36,844 bases of DNA from Bacillota bacterium (GCA_017889635.1 JAGGAC010000022.1:1-36844); one strand, 5' to 3'; positions 1-7,225 are shown, counted from the stretch's first letter. The notes: generated by a model not told the origin, from the sequence alone. Numbers and translations are program-made.

Positions 1-31
1 AGGTGATTTTTTTGTATAACATCCGTTTCCG

Positions 32-82
32 CACCCGCCTAGCGGGTGGTTTATTGTGGAGCGCTAAAAACGTGCGCCCCAC
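32..82. other. Two consecutive hairpins at window edge
   Basis: Two adjacent inverted repeats are visible. CACCCGC at 32-38 pairs with GCGGGTG at 42-48. GTGGAGCGC at 56-64 pairs with GCGCCCCAC at 74-82 with one mismatch. A small GGCTAAAGCC follows. Neither has a clear T-run. They could be the end of a short hairpin-rich repeat or of an IS200/IS605-like element lying outside the window. No function can be assigned. Confidence 0.25.
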
Positions 83-94
83 TGGCTAAAGCCG

Positions 95-131
95 ATAATA
101 AAAATGACACCATTTGAAAAACGGTGTCATT
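95..131 (-). terminator. Rho-independent terminator of uppP
   Basis: A 9-bp stem (103-111 with 123-131, AATGACACC/GGTGTCATT) has an 11-nt loop. On the minus strand it is followed by TTTTTATT. It lies 30 bp past the uppP stop codon and is oriented to end that transcript. Confidence 0.75.
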
Positions 132-160
132 CAGCATATTTTTAAGAAATCCTACTACAA

Positions 161-979
161 TCATGCACCCCTAACAAAATATACAACCACAATAAGTACT
201 GCCAACATTATTCTATATATAGCGAATATAGCAAAGTTATTTCTTTGGAGATATTTAAGCAGTAAGCTAATACACAAGAGCCCTACTATTGCTGATGTAA
301 TTGCGCCCACTAAAAACAAGGGATTAGCAATATTATGAATAATATCCGGAGTATGTTTTAGCGCTGCCCCAGCAATAATTGGCGTTCCTAGTAAGAAAGA
401 AAATTTAGCTGACGCCTCCCGCGAAATTCCTAACAAACGGCCAGTTGTCATGGTAATACCTGATCGCGAAACCCCCGGAATCAGCGCCAGCGCCTGTGAA
501 ACGCCAATATACAACGTATGTTTGAAAGTTATATTTTCATAATTAATTCTTTGAGTTGAATTCTTATCTACATAGTAAAGAATGATACCCATGATGACGA
601 GACCAATAGCAATGATGAGGGGTTGAGAACGAATAAATTTGTCTATAGTTGACTCAAAGATAACTCCAGCAACTACGCCAGGAATTGTTGCTACAACCAA
701 ATACCAAAACATTCTCCCCTCTTTAGTTTTTAGTCCTCCCGTTAATCCATTTACAATAAGCGTCTTCCAATCTTGGAAAAAATAAATGAGTACCGCCAGC
801 AATGTTCCAACATGCAACGCTACGTCAAGCGCGATATCAATATTTCCTCCTACTTGAGCGATAACCGGATCCCAGCCAAAAAGCCACCGCACAATAATTA
901 AGTGTGCTGAACTAGATATAGGTAAAAATTCGCCCAACCCTTGTACAATTCCTAAGACAATCGCAATAAGCCACAACAT
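161..979 (-). CDS. uppP: Undecaprenyl-diphosphatase UppP (BacA family)
   Basis: This integral membrane enzyme dephosphorylates undecaprenyl pyrophosphate to recycle the C55 lipid carrier for peptidoglycan and other envelope polymers; extra copies give bacitracin resistance in other bacteria. The 272-aa product has the usual family length. Both family signatures are present: GLGEFLPISSSAH at residues 14-26 (Glu17 and the Ser/His cluster) and PGVSRSG at 168-174 with the catalytic-site Arg172. The usual GLTEF is here GLGEF, a minor change. The remaining sequence is a series of hydrophobic helices. The start ATG at 979 follows an AAGGGGA site. The gene stands alone, with a terminator behind it and a 670-bp region with a c-di-GMP-type riboswitch in front. 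Confidence 0.95.
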   Translation of the reverse strand: MLWLIAIVLGIVQGLGEFLPISSSAHLIIVRWLFGWDPVIAQVGGNIDIALDVALHVGTLLAVLIYFFQDWKTLIVNGLTGGLKTKEGRMFWYLVVATIPGVVAGVIFESTIDKFIRSQPLIIAIGLVIMGIILYYVDKNSTQRINYENITFKHTLYIGVSQALALIPGVSRSGITMTTGRLLGISREASAKFSFLLGTPIIAGAALKHTPDIIHNIANPLFLVGAITSAIVGLLCISLLLKYLQRNNFAIFAIYRIMLAVLIVVVYFVRGA

Positions 980-983
980 ATGC

Positions 984-1400
984 TATTCATTTCCCCTTTT
1001 TATATAGTTTCATCAATGACTCCACTTATATGCCCAAGCATCTCTTGCAGACTGGAAAGCGTAATACTAAATTAATTAATTGGGTTTGTTCCTCCTCTCT
1101 ACTTCCATTTTTTAAATTTAAAACAAATTGCACTCGACTCAATCCCTGCCCCCATAAGTTCATCCTGAAGGTCGAGCTAGTCAAATAGCAGACTAACCAA
1201 TGATACTATACCCGATAATACAGCAATTAATGTGAATAAAAAAGACATAGGACTTTTATTATCTTTTATTTCTTCATCTAAAGTACGCTAAATACTATTG
1301 TCTTTCCCTTTTATCGCCTTACTTTGCACTTTTAATTGAACCTATTATTTTTTGGTTCTTTAATTCCTTCCTTGCCAAATAAGCAAGAATAAATAAAGAA
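984..1400 (-). pseudogene. Possible decayed small membrane-protein gene
   Basis: The 670 bp between uppP and the upstream glyoxalase gene hold no intact gene. One minus-strand frame reads as protein-like segments broken by stops: a charged stretch ending in DEEIKDNKSP, a strongly hydrophobic stretch of about 20 residues (1174-1248) ending in LLFD, a segment DELMGAGIESSAICF, and a last one with SLQEMLGHISGVIDE ending at 984. At least three TAG and one TAA codons interrupt it and no convincing start exists. It sits directly downstream of the riboswitch and terminator, so it may be the remnant of the gene once controlled there. The coding reading is uncertain because the region is A+T rich. Confidence 0.25.
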
Positions 1401-1425
1401 CAATATTGTCGACACTTATTCTGCT

Positions 1426-1479
1426 GAAATAAATAAAAGCTGCCAGATTGTCCAGATCTTCCTCTGGGCAACCTGGCAG
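1426..1479 (-). terminator. Riboswitch expression-platform terminator
   Basis: On the minus strand a nearly perfect 17-bp stem (1440-1456 with 1463-1479) has a 6-nt loop and is followed by CTTTTATTTATTT. Its first arm, CTGCCAGGTTGCCCAGA, contains the 3' strand of the GEMM aptamer, so aptamer folding and terminator folding exclude each other. This predicts antitermination, that is gene ON when ligand is bound. Confidence 0.85.
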
Positions 1480-1550
1480 TCATAAACTCTTTTATTAGCA
1501 GCTTTTAGACCCATAGTTTTGCGTCCTTATCTTTCAATAAGTTTGCCTTT
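1467..1550 (-). ncRNA. Cyclic-di-GMP-I (GEMM-I) riboswitch aptamer
   Basis: The minus strand shows the GEMM-I landmarks in order. GGCAAAC (1547-1541) is followed by a small hairpin CTTATTGAAAGATAAG with a GAAA tetraloop, then GACGCAAAAC (1525-1516), TATGGGTCTAA, a second variable stem, and the 3' signature CTGCCAGGTTGCC (1479-1467). This order and spacing match the family known to bind cyclic di-GMP (a subgroup binds 3',3'-cGAMP). The 3' part overlaps a terminator. The next intact gene downstream is uppP, about 450 bp away; a broken frame lies between. Confidence 0.85.
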
Positions 1551-1650
1551 AAGTTATTCTGCTTTAATATATTGGCACTCAGTTAAATGACCTATTATGA
1601 TTCTATATACAGGTAATTATTTCCTGCAATCTTTCATAGGTCGATCACTA

Positions 1651-2016
1651 TTACTTTTTTTCTGGAATGATTTCCAACCAGTAACCGTCAGGATCTGCGA
1701 TGAAGTATATGCCCATGGCCGGATTTTCATAGCAAATACAGCCCATCTTTTTATGCAATTCATAGGCTTTGTTGAAGTCGTCAACAATAAATGCCAAATG
1801 GATTTCATTATCTCCCAAATTATAGGCCTGCGTCCTATCTTTCAGCCAAGTCAGCTCCAGTTTATGAGCCGTAGTATTGTCTCCTAAATAAACCAGAGTA
1901 AAATCAGGTTTTTCAACCCGCCGTGTCTCTGATAGCTGTAGCGCTTCCTTATAAAACACCAGGCTTTTTTCCAAATTCAAAACATTAAAGTTATTGTGAG
2001 CAAAACTAAACTTCAT
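1651..2016 (-). CDS. VOC-family protein, glyoxalase I-like
   Basis: The 121-aa protein has a duplicated beta-alpha-beta-beta-beta vicinal-oxygen-chelate fold typical of lactoylglutathione lyase. The four metal-ligand positions of bacterial glyoxalase I all appear at the expected spacing: His7, Glu54 (KLELTW), His73 (EIHLAF) and Glu115 (DPDGYWLEII). This suggests an active metal-dependent lyase or isomerase acting on a methylglyoxal-thiol adduct, though VOC proteins vary widely in substrate and the real one cannot be read here. The start ATG follows AAAAGGAGAAGG. It lies 70 bp behind the MBL-fold gene on the same strand and may be cotranscribed with it. Confidence 0.9.
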   Translation of the reverse strand: MKFSFAHNNFNVLNLEKSLVFYKEALQLSETRRVEKPDFTLVYLGDNTTAHKLELTWLKDRTQAYNLGDNEIHLAFIVDDFNKAYELHKKMGCICYENPAMGIYFIADPDGYWLEIIPEKK

Positions 2017-2086
2017 GAACCCTTCTCCTTTTCTTATTCATCATCATTTATCTACCATTATAGCACGACTACATATCTTCGCGGGA

Positions 2087-2818
2087 CTAGAAGAAGATTT
2101 CCTGCCCCTTATGTATAATCTCAATGGTGGCCAAAGAAGAGTCTTTCACTCTTTCAGAGAAAGCCTTGCTTGTGTCGAAAACCTCCCCGAAGTGCATAGG
2201 AAGAAGCAGTTTTGGGTGCAGTTTAGCGGCGAAATACTCTGCACCAATACAGTAGAACTCTTCCAGCCTATGGTCCACCGGAAAAAATGCAATATCAATG
2301 TACTGCGGCGCGATTTTATCAATCTCCGCTTTGAAAAACGACTCTGCCCGGTCTCGTTCTGTCTTACTTTCCCCTTTCCAGTGCCACCAGTTTAAATCTC
2401 CGGCATGAAATATCGATAAACCATCAGCCTGTACCAAAAAAGATACTCCTTCATCGGTAGAACCGAAAGTTTTAACCAGCACCTCTTCCTGTTTCCACTC
2501 TTCGTAAGGCGACATAATATTGCAGTGGAGTGTTTTTACACCGATTGGTATATCGCTGCTAAAGATGTAGGTAATTGCGGGAATACTTTTTGCCCATTCT
2601 AGGATGACAGGATCATAGTGGTCTGGATGGCTGTGGGAAGCAAAAACAACAACATTATTTTTACTCTTGAGATATTCATTAGTGATAATTCCGTCAACCA
2701 AATTCCCGCCCCGAACTGATCCAGGCTGATAATAGTCAAAGATAAAAAGATGTTCCCTCGTTTCTACTGCATAGCCGCTATGAAACAAGTAAATAATTTT
2801 TGCTTTTGAATTATTCAT
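2087..2818 (-). CDS. MBL-fold metal-dependent hydrolase
   Basis: This 243-aa cytosolic protein has the metallo-beta-lactamase fold. The dinuclear-metal signature HSHPDH is at residues 62-67 (HxHxDH), with later candidate ligands in FHAGDLNWW and PMHFGE. It resembles the small UlaG-like/UPF0173-like hydrolases found in clostridia. The substrate is unknown. The ATG at 2818 is chosen over the longer frame from 2878 because GAGAAGGGAACC sits at ideal spacing before it. The gene is divergent from the TetR operon that starts at 3025, so the intergenic operator might affect both directions. Confidence 0.9.
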   Translation of the reverse strand: MNNSKAKIIYLFHSGYAVETREHLFIFDYYQPGSVRGGNLVDGIITNEYLKSKNNVVVFASHSHPDHYDPVILEWAKSIPAITYIFSSDIPIGVKTLHCNIMSPYEEWKQEEVLVKTFGSTDEGVSFLVQADGLSIFHAGDLNWWHWKGESKTERDRAESFFKAEIDKIAPQYIDIAFFPVDHRLEEFYCIGAEYFAAKLHPKLLLPMHFGEVFDTSKAFSERVKDSSLATIEIIHKGQEIFF

Positions 2819-2916
2819 AATGGTTCCCTTCTCAACACTCGATTTCATATCACTTAATGTTACCCTATTATTACACATGAACCTTTCCTATATATTTACT
2901 CCTCAAATGCTACTCA

Positions 2917-2945
2917 TTGACATCCAACTTCTTACAAATTACAAT
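2917..2945 (+). promoter_or_regulatory. Sigma-A promoter of TetR-FMN-flavodoxin operon
   Basis: TTGACA at 2917-2922 and TACAAT at 2940-2945 are separated by exactly 17 bp. The expected start of transcription is near 2952, inside the adjoining palindrome and about 70 bp before the tetR start codon. Confidence 0.75.
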
Positions 2946-2949
2946 ATTT

Positions 2950-2964
2950 TTGAACGGTGTTCAA
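2950..2964. promoter_or_regulatory. TetR-type operator TTGAAC-GGT-GTTCAA
   Basis: A perfect 6-3-6 palindrome begins 5 bp after the -10 box and covers the predicted transcription start. TGAAC-n3-GTTCA is a common half-site arrangement for TetR/AcrR-family repressors. The first gene of the operon encodes such a regulator, so autorepression is the simplest reading. Confidence 0.6.
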
Positions 2965-3024
2965 TAATATTTCATTATTTATATTTAAAACACCACTCAG
3001 CAACAACTGCAAGGAGCTGTTACA

Positions 3025-3675
3025 ATGTCCCTGGAAGAACGCCGCGAGCGTGAGAAGGAAGAAATGCGTAAACTTATTCTCGATGCAGCAGCAGAAATCA
3101 TTTTTCTAGATGGAATCGATAAGCTTTCCATAAGAAAAATAGCCGAACGTATAGAATACTCGCCATCTATAATCTACCACTATTTTAATAACAAAGATAA
3201 TATATTAAACCAATTGATGTCAAACGCCTATCAGAAGATTATCACAGCACTATCCTCAGCAAAATTATCATCAGACCACCCTGTGGAAAGGCTTAAAGAT
3301 GCCACAAGGAACTATATTGAAACAGCTCTTTCCATGCCTAATGAATATAACGCAGCCCAGCTAAACAGTTCGCCGGACGTCCTCAAATATACTGCATCGC
3401 TTTTCAGGGGCGCCACCAATAAAAACCCGGCACTGGCATTTCTTTGTGATTGCCTAAAGGATATTCACAAAAATGCCCCTCGGTCGGAGAGCGAAATTGA
3501 GCTTATGGCTCAAATGATAGTTATTGCCGCTTTTGGACTTATAATGAGGCTCAATGTCGAAGCGGAACTTGAAGAAAAACAAAAGTACAGACTTATCGAT
3601 CATTTTGTAAACGTTACGATATTGCAAATGGCTGGAATTTACACAAATAATATGCCAGGAGGTAAATCTATATGA
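3025..3675 (+). CDS. TetR/AcrR-family transcriptional regulator
   Basis: The 216-aa protein has an N-terminal helix-turn-helix at about residues 15-62, with the family pattern ILDAAAEII...LSIRKIAERIEYSPSIIYHYFNNKDNIL. The C-terminal ligand/dimer domain is divergent. It probably represses its own operon through the TTGAAC-GGT-GTTCAA palindrome upstream. The start ATG follows AAGGAG at 8-bp spacing. Its stop overlaps the ATG of the FMN-binding gene (ATGA), so the three genes are translationally coupled. The ligand is unknown. Confidence 0.93.
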   Translation: MSLEERREREKEEMRKLILDAAAEIIFLDGIDKLSIRKIAERIEYSPSIIYHYFNNKDNILNQLMSNAYQKIITALSSAKLSSDHPVERLKDATRNYIETALSMPNEYNAAQLNSSPDVLKYTASLFRGATNKNPALAFLCDCLKDIHKNAPRSESEIELMAQMIVIAAFGLIMRLNVEAELEEKQKYRLIDHFVNVTILQMAGIYTNNMPGGKSI

Positions 3676-4076
3676 AACTTTTTTTAAAAATTACGTTATC
3701 TGTATTAATAGCAATAATCTTGATTGGCGCAGGTGGCTTATTTTACATTACCCGGGGACTGGAAACTGGAAGCAACATTGAGATTGCCGGTATCGATGGT
3801 TCTTCCTTACAGGATGGCACCTATAAAGGAAAATACACCAGCGGAAGATGGTCCAACGAACTTAATATAACCGTTAAAGGCGGAAAAATTACTAATATCG
3901 AGATTGTAAAAGACGTTGCCTTTACAACCGAGGGACTTTCCGCCAACCTATTCCACAGGGTATTAGAAAACCAAACCACTACGGTAGATGTTGTTACAGG
4001 CGCAACTGTAACAAGCAAGGCTTATTTGAAAGCGATAGAAAACGCTTTAACTTCTGCGCAAGAGAGTAAAATATGA
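3672..4076 (+). CDS. Membrane-anchored FMN-binding domain protein
   Basis: The 134-aa protein has an N-terminal membrane helix (about residues 5-27) and an exported FMN_bind domain. Residues 106-115 read DVVTGATVTS, the flavinylation motif recognised by ApbE, which attaches FMN covalently to the threonine of D-x-x-T-G-A-T (Thr112 likely). This indicates an extracytoplasmic one- or two-electron carrier as in NqrC/RnfG-like proteins. No apbE gene is in the window, so the modifying enzyme must be encoded elsewhere. It overlaps both neighbours by 4 bp (ATGA), suggesting a redox pair with the flavodoxin. Confidence 0.9.
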   Translation: MKLFLKITLSVLIAIILIGAGGLFYITRGLETGSNIEIAGIDGSSLQDGTYKGKYTSGRWSNELNITVKGGKITNIEIVKDVAFTTEGLSANLFHRVLENQTTTVDVVTGATVTSKAYLKAIENALTSAQESKI

Positions 4077-4549
4077 GAATACTGATTGTCTACGCAACCA
4101 AATACGGCTTTACAAAAAAGTGTGCCGAAAAACTTGCCGAAGGCCTCGCTGGACAAGCGGACATTTGCAATATAAAATCGGAAGTACCTCCTGACCTTAT
4201 GCATTACGACAAGCTAATAATCGGCGGACCAATCTATGCCGGGAAAATACGAAAAGAAATCACTCGTTTCTGCAAGAAAAACCTAGATACATTAAAAAAT
4301 AAAAGAATTGCCTTCTTTATATGCGGTATGGTGGAAGACAATGTGCAAGCCCAGATTAACACCTCCTTCCCCAAGGAATTACTGTCCGTTGCCATAACCA
4401 AAGAACATTTCGGTGGCGAATACAAGTTCGACAAAATGAATTTTATTGAACGGTTTATAGTTAAAAAGGTGTCCGGCTCGAGTAATAATGTATCCAATAT
4501 CATTACTGAAAACATCGACAAATTAGCAAAAACCATATTAAACGCATAA
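4073..4549 (+). CDS. Flavodoxin-domain protein
   Basis: The 158-aa cytoplasmic flavodoxin-fold protein starts with the FMN phosphate-binding loop YATKYGFTKKCAE (about residues 7-19) and has the second loop GGPIYAGKIRKEI near residue 50. It resembles the Flavodoxin_5/HemG-like group. The substrate and redox partner are unknown; the overlapping FMN-binding protein is the obvious candidate, with electrons passing between cytoplasm and envelope only if a membrane partner exists. The ATG at 4073 overlaps the previous stop. It is the last gene of the operon before a strong terminator. Confidence 0.93.
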   Translation: MRILIVYATKYGFTKKCAEKLAEGLAGQADICNIKSEVPPDLMHYDKLIIGGPIYAGKIRKEITRFCKKNLDTLKNKRIAFFICGMVEDNVQAQINTSFPKELLSVAITKEHFGGEYKFDKMNFIERFIVKKVSGSSNNVSNIITENIDKLAKTILNA

Positions 4550-4596
4550 AAACCCGAAATTGACAGCGCCCCACTAGTCAACCCAACGTGACAGCA

Positions 4597-4623
4597 AAGA
4601 AGCCACGAAACTCGTGGCTTCTT
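4597..4623 (+). terminator. Terminator after flavodoxin, probably bidirectional
   Basis: A perfect 11-bp stem AAGAAGCCACG/CGTGGCTTCTT has a 5-nt loop and is followed by AATAATT on the plus strand and TTTGCT on the minus strand. It sits between the converging flavodoxin and MFS genes and could serve both. Confidence 0.8.
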
Positions 4624-4679
4624 AATAATTCCTGATTTGATTGGCAAAACGACTCGTTACCAACAATACACAAAACTTT

Positions 4680-4715
4680 GTGGCTAATGGATAGCTAATA
4701 GCTATAATTAGCCAC
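4680..4715 (-). terminator. Nested hairpin at the MFS stop codon
   Basis: GTGGCTAAT (4680-4688) pairs with ATTAGCCAC (4707-4715). Inside, ATAGCT pairs with AGCTAT around a 3-nt loop, giving a long two-part stem that includes the MFS stop codon. The minus strand continues AAAGTTTTGTG, a weak T-run. It may be a terminator or a 3'-end stabiliser. Confidence 0.45.
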
Positions 4716-6072
4716 CAATATTACTTTTTTCTTTTGCAAGTTGATCAAGCGATTTTCCCTTAGTTTCTCTTTTAATAAAAAGAATAGCTGCTAATGCTCC
4801 AACTAACCCTGGAACAGCATAAAACAAAAAAGACATTTGCGATCCCAAGTTCATTCCCATTAGTATTCCGGTTATAATTGGAGCGCTGGCCCCCCCGAGC
4901 CGACCAAATGCATGGCACCAGGATACCCCCGTATTTCTAAATTCAGTCGGATAACCCTCTGCCATCAGGGGTTGCACTGCGGTAATCGAATAGTTTATAG
5001 CAAAACCCATGAAAATATTTGCAGCCATAATAGCTGCAAAACCACCGCCGATGAAGGCCATAATGACAACAGAAACAGCAGCAATAATATAGCTGAAAAT
5101 AAGATTTGGCCTGCGACCTACCAGCTCAGACCCGACACCGGCCACTGCATCTGCTAATACTGCAGCTGCGTTATTGGCAATTGCCAATGCATACGCGGAA
5201 GTGAGCTTAAAACCTTTCTCCAGCATCAGTGATGGCAGCCAGGCATTGAGGCCGTAAACAGTGAAACAGCCACAAAAATACGTAATCCAGATACCTGCAG
5301 TTATCATTCTATAGTCTTTAGAAAAAAGTGCTTTGGGGCCGACAACTTTTGGTTGCGGTGGAACAACCAAGTCATTAGGATCCCGCTCAGTAACTTTGCC
5401 AGTAGCAACCCTCTCAATGTGTTCAATAATTTTAACCGCTTCTGCCATCCGGCCTTTATTGGCCAGCCAATAAGCTGACTCATGCATTTTGAAATATAAG
5501 AAAATGGAATATAGTAGAGGTACGCCGCCGATCAGGTAACACATTCTCCAACCCCAAACAGGAACAACCAATGTTGGTATAACACCACCCAGTACCCATC
5601 CAACTATCATCCATGCCATACCAAATGTTATAAAAAGGGCTCGGCGGGAAGTGGGCGTGGATTCGGAAAAAACAGTTGTAACAACAGGAATGCAAGCTCC
5701 CAGCCCCACGCCAGTCAATACACGGAAAAAGGCAAACGCCTCAAAACTATGAACAAAGTAGATAGGAATGGTTAATGCAGAATATACCGCGATAGAGTAT
5801 ATTAACGTTTTTCGTCTGCCAATTCTGTCAGAAATGATACCTGCAAAAAGTCCACCAATAATCAAACCGAAGAGACTCCAAGAAGACAAACTGCCAGTTT
5901 GTACTTTATTTAAAGCCCATTCAGCAGATATTTGCGGCATGGTGTAAGATACAACCATGTAATCATAGCCATCAAACACCATTGCCATACCAAGGAAAAA
6001 AAATACAGACCAAGTAAACTTATTGACCCCAAAAGAATCCACAACTTCCGAGATGCTAAAGTTTTTACTCAT
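4708..6072 (-). CDS. MFS transporter, aromatic acid:H+ symporter-like
   Basis: The 454-aa protein has about 12 membrane helices and a central cytoplasmic loop near residues 200-250. The N-terminal half carries FDGYDYMVV in helix 1 and the major-facilitator motif A, DRIGRRKT, between helices 2 and 3. The acidic residues and spacing in helix 1 are typical of the AAHS branch (4-hydroxybenzoate, vanillate and related acids), but the substrate cannot be read from sequence. The start ATG follows AGGAGGAATGAGGC. It is divergent from a TetR gene at 6549, a layout in which the regulator often controls the transporter. No aromatic-degradation enzymes are nearby. Confidence 0.93.
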   Translation of the reverse strand: MSKNFSISEVVDSFGVNKFTWSVFFFLGMAMVFDGYDYMVVSYTMPQISAEWALNKVQTGSLSSWSLFGLIIGGLFAGIISDRIGRRKTLIYSIAVYSALTIPIYFVHSFEAFAFFRVLTGVGLGACIPVVTTVFSESTPTSRRALFITFGMAWMIVGWVLGGVIPTLVVPVWGWRMCYLIGGVPLLYSIFLYFKMHESAYWLANKGRMAEAVKIIEHIERVATGKVTERDPNDLVVPPQPKVVGPKALFSKDYRMITAGIWITYFCGCFTVYGLNAWLPSLMLEKGFKLTSAYALAIANNAAAVLADAVAGVGSELVGRRPNLIFSYIIAAVSVVIMAFIGGGFAAIMAANIFMGFAINYSITAVQPLMAEGYPTEFRNTGVSWCHAFGRLGGASAPIITGILMGMNLGSQMSFLFYAVPGLVGALAAILFIKRETKGKSLDQLAKEKSNIGG

Positions 6073-6244
6073 GCCTCATTCCTCCTCATAATCTAAATAC
6101 AACGTCAGTTAACCATTAACCCGATTTTGATTATCTACACCTCCATCCAGCCAACAGAACTTCACCAGTTGTTGCGCGCAACTTATTCAGAATCCATTAA
6201 ATATTAAATGCTCTAAACAACGGCTGTTTTTCTCAAATAAATCG

Positions 6245-6273
6245 TTGACAAATTTCACGAATTATCTTATAAT
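6245..6273 (+). promoter_or_regulatory. Consensus sigma-A promoter facing tetR
   Basis: TTGACA at 6245-6250 and TATAAT at 6268-6273 are separated by 17 bp, an exact consensus promoter. The -10 box runs into a 32-bp palindrome. The first plus-strand gene is tetR at 6549, but a terminator stands at 6370-6406 in between. The 476-bp gap between the MFS and TetR genes also holds a 12-bp palindrome GTTGCGCGCAAC at 6171-6182. Confidence 0.75.
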
Positions 6274-6302
6274 TTATTCTAGAACAGATTCTAGAATAAA
6301 TT
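6271..6302. promoter_or_regulatory. 32-bp perfect palindromic operator
   Basis: Two 14-bp arms, AATTTATTCTAGAA and TTCTAGAATAAATT, flank a 4-bp centre CAGA. The palindrome overlaps the -10 box of the plus-strand promoter and covers its start site, so a bound dimer would block initiation. The divergent TetR protein is the likely ligand-responsive binder. Confidence 0.75.
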
Positions 6303-6312
6303 TCATTCATAG

Positions 6313-6406
6313 ATGTTGCAATGTAGATCTATAATAAAATTGCAACGTTATTTAACGCACAAATTTTTGCACTCATCGGACTTCGAAGTCGACATGAGTG
6401 TTTTTT
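6313..6406 (+). ncRNA. Short terminated leader or small RNA
   Basis: Downstream of the promoter the transcript can form GTTGCAAT/ATTGCAAC (6315-6322 with 6339-6346). It can then form an intrinsic terminator CACTCAT...ATGAGTG (6370-6376 with 6394-6400) with an inner GACTT/AAGTC stem and TTTTTT at 6401-6406. A transcript from about 6280 would therefore be near 127 nt unless the terminator is read through to tetR. A 37-codon frame from ATG 6313 overlaps the terminator but has no ribosome-binding site. Confidence 0.45.
6370..6406 (+). terminator. Intrinsic terminator between promoter and tetR
   Basis: A 7-bp outer stem, a 5-bp inner stem with a short loop, and six T residues immediately after give a good terminator. 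It is 140 bp before the tetR start codon, an unusual place unless transcription is attenuated or a separate small RNA is made. Confidence 0.65.
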
Positions 6407-6548
6407 ATGTTCTTATAAAAGGATGCTAATCCCGTACCTCTTGAAAGTGGTGGAATCAACAGATCGCATCGGCACTCCTCTGATGATTGCGAGTATTTAG
6501 CCAACCTTGTTGTAGTTATAGGCTAAGATAGCAGGAGGACTCAATCAG

Positions 6549-7121
6549 TTGAAGCCCAAGTCATTAGAATCAAAAAAAAAAATTATTAATGTCGCCCTTG
6601 AACTAATGCAACACCAAGGCTACGAAGGCATGACGGTCGATGATATAATTAAAGCAGCAAAAATTTCTGTTGGAACATTTTACCACTACTTCAACTCCAA
6701 GGCAGATATACTTCAAGAAGCATACAAAACAATGGATAATTACTTTGAGGAATATGTAGTAGCTAGGTTACTCGCCGAATGTTCTCCTATTGAACAGATT
6801 AACAAGTTTTTTCATCACTATGCCTTACATACTACTTCTGTTGGAGTAGAGAATATTCGGTCAATTTATAGTACAAATAACTCTATGTTTACAAAAAAGC
6901 GACAAATGGAAGTTATTTTAGAAAACATTATTAAGGATGGCCAAATAAAAGGAGAAATATCGACCAATATGCCAGCTGAAGAGATCAGACGATATTTTTT
7001 CATTGTTATAAGAGGTCTTATATTTGATTGGTGTGTCCAGGGTGGAAGTTACAGCCTGGAAGAAGAAATCGACAAATTTGTAAAAATACAAATTAGAGCA
7101 TTCAAACCAAATTCTTGCTGA
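6549..7121 (+). CDS. TetR/AcrR-family transcriptional regulator
   Basis: The 190-aa regulator has an N-terminal helix-turn-helix (about residues 8-55), with IINVALELMQHQGYEGMTVDDIIKAAKISVGTFYHYF in its typical form written here in two parts: IINVALELMQHQGYEG and MTVDDIIKAAKISVGTFYHY. The C-terminal domain is divergent. The start is TTG at 6549, supported by AGGAGG at 6533-6538 with 10-bp spacing; no ATG fits. It is divergent from the MFS transporter, which it may control, and it probably binds the 32-bp palindrome at 6271-6302 in front of its own promoter. Confidence 0.93.
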   Translation: MKPKSLESKKKIINVALELMQHQGYEGMTVDDIIKAAKISVGTFYHYFNSKADILQEAYKTMDNYFEEYVVARLLAECSPIEQINKFFHHYALHTTSVGVENIRSIYSTNNSMFTKKRQMEVILENIIKDGQIKGEISTNMPAEEIRRYFFIVIRGLIFDWCVQGGSYSLEEEIDKFVKIQIRAFKPNSC

Positions 7122-7225
7122 TATATTACCTGTTGATACTTGAATCACATACTTATACCCCCAACATACCCTCTCTTTTTCTTAATATAGTATGCCAAAT
7201 CATGCTACTTGCGTCGACACGGACT

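Noticed and set aside
1597-1887. Plus-strand frame opposite the glyoxalase-like gene
   Set aside because: It is the antisense of a well-supported gene with all four metal ligands and shows no family features.
6313-6426. 37-codon frame in the TetR leader as a leader peptide
   Set aside because: No ribosome-binding site precedes it and it overlaps the terminator, so a coding role is not supported.
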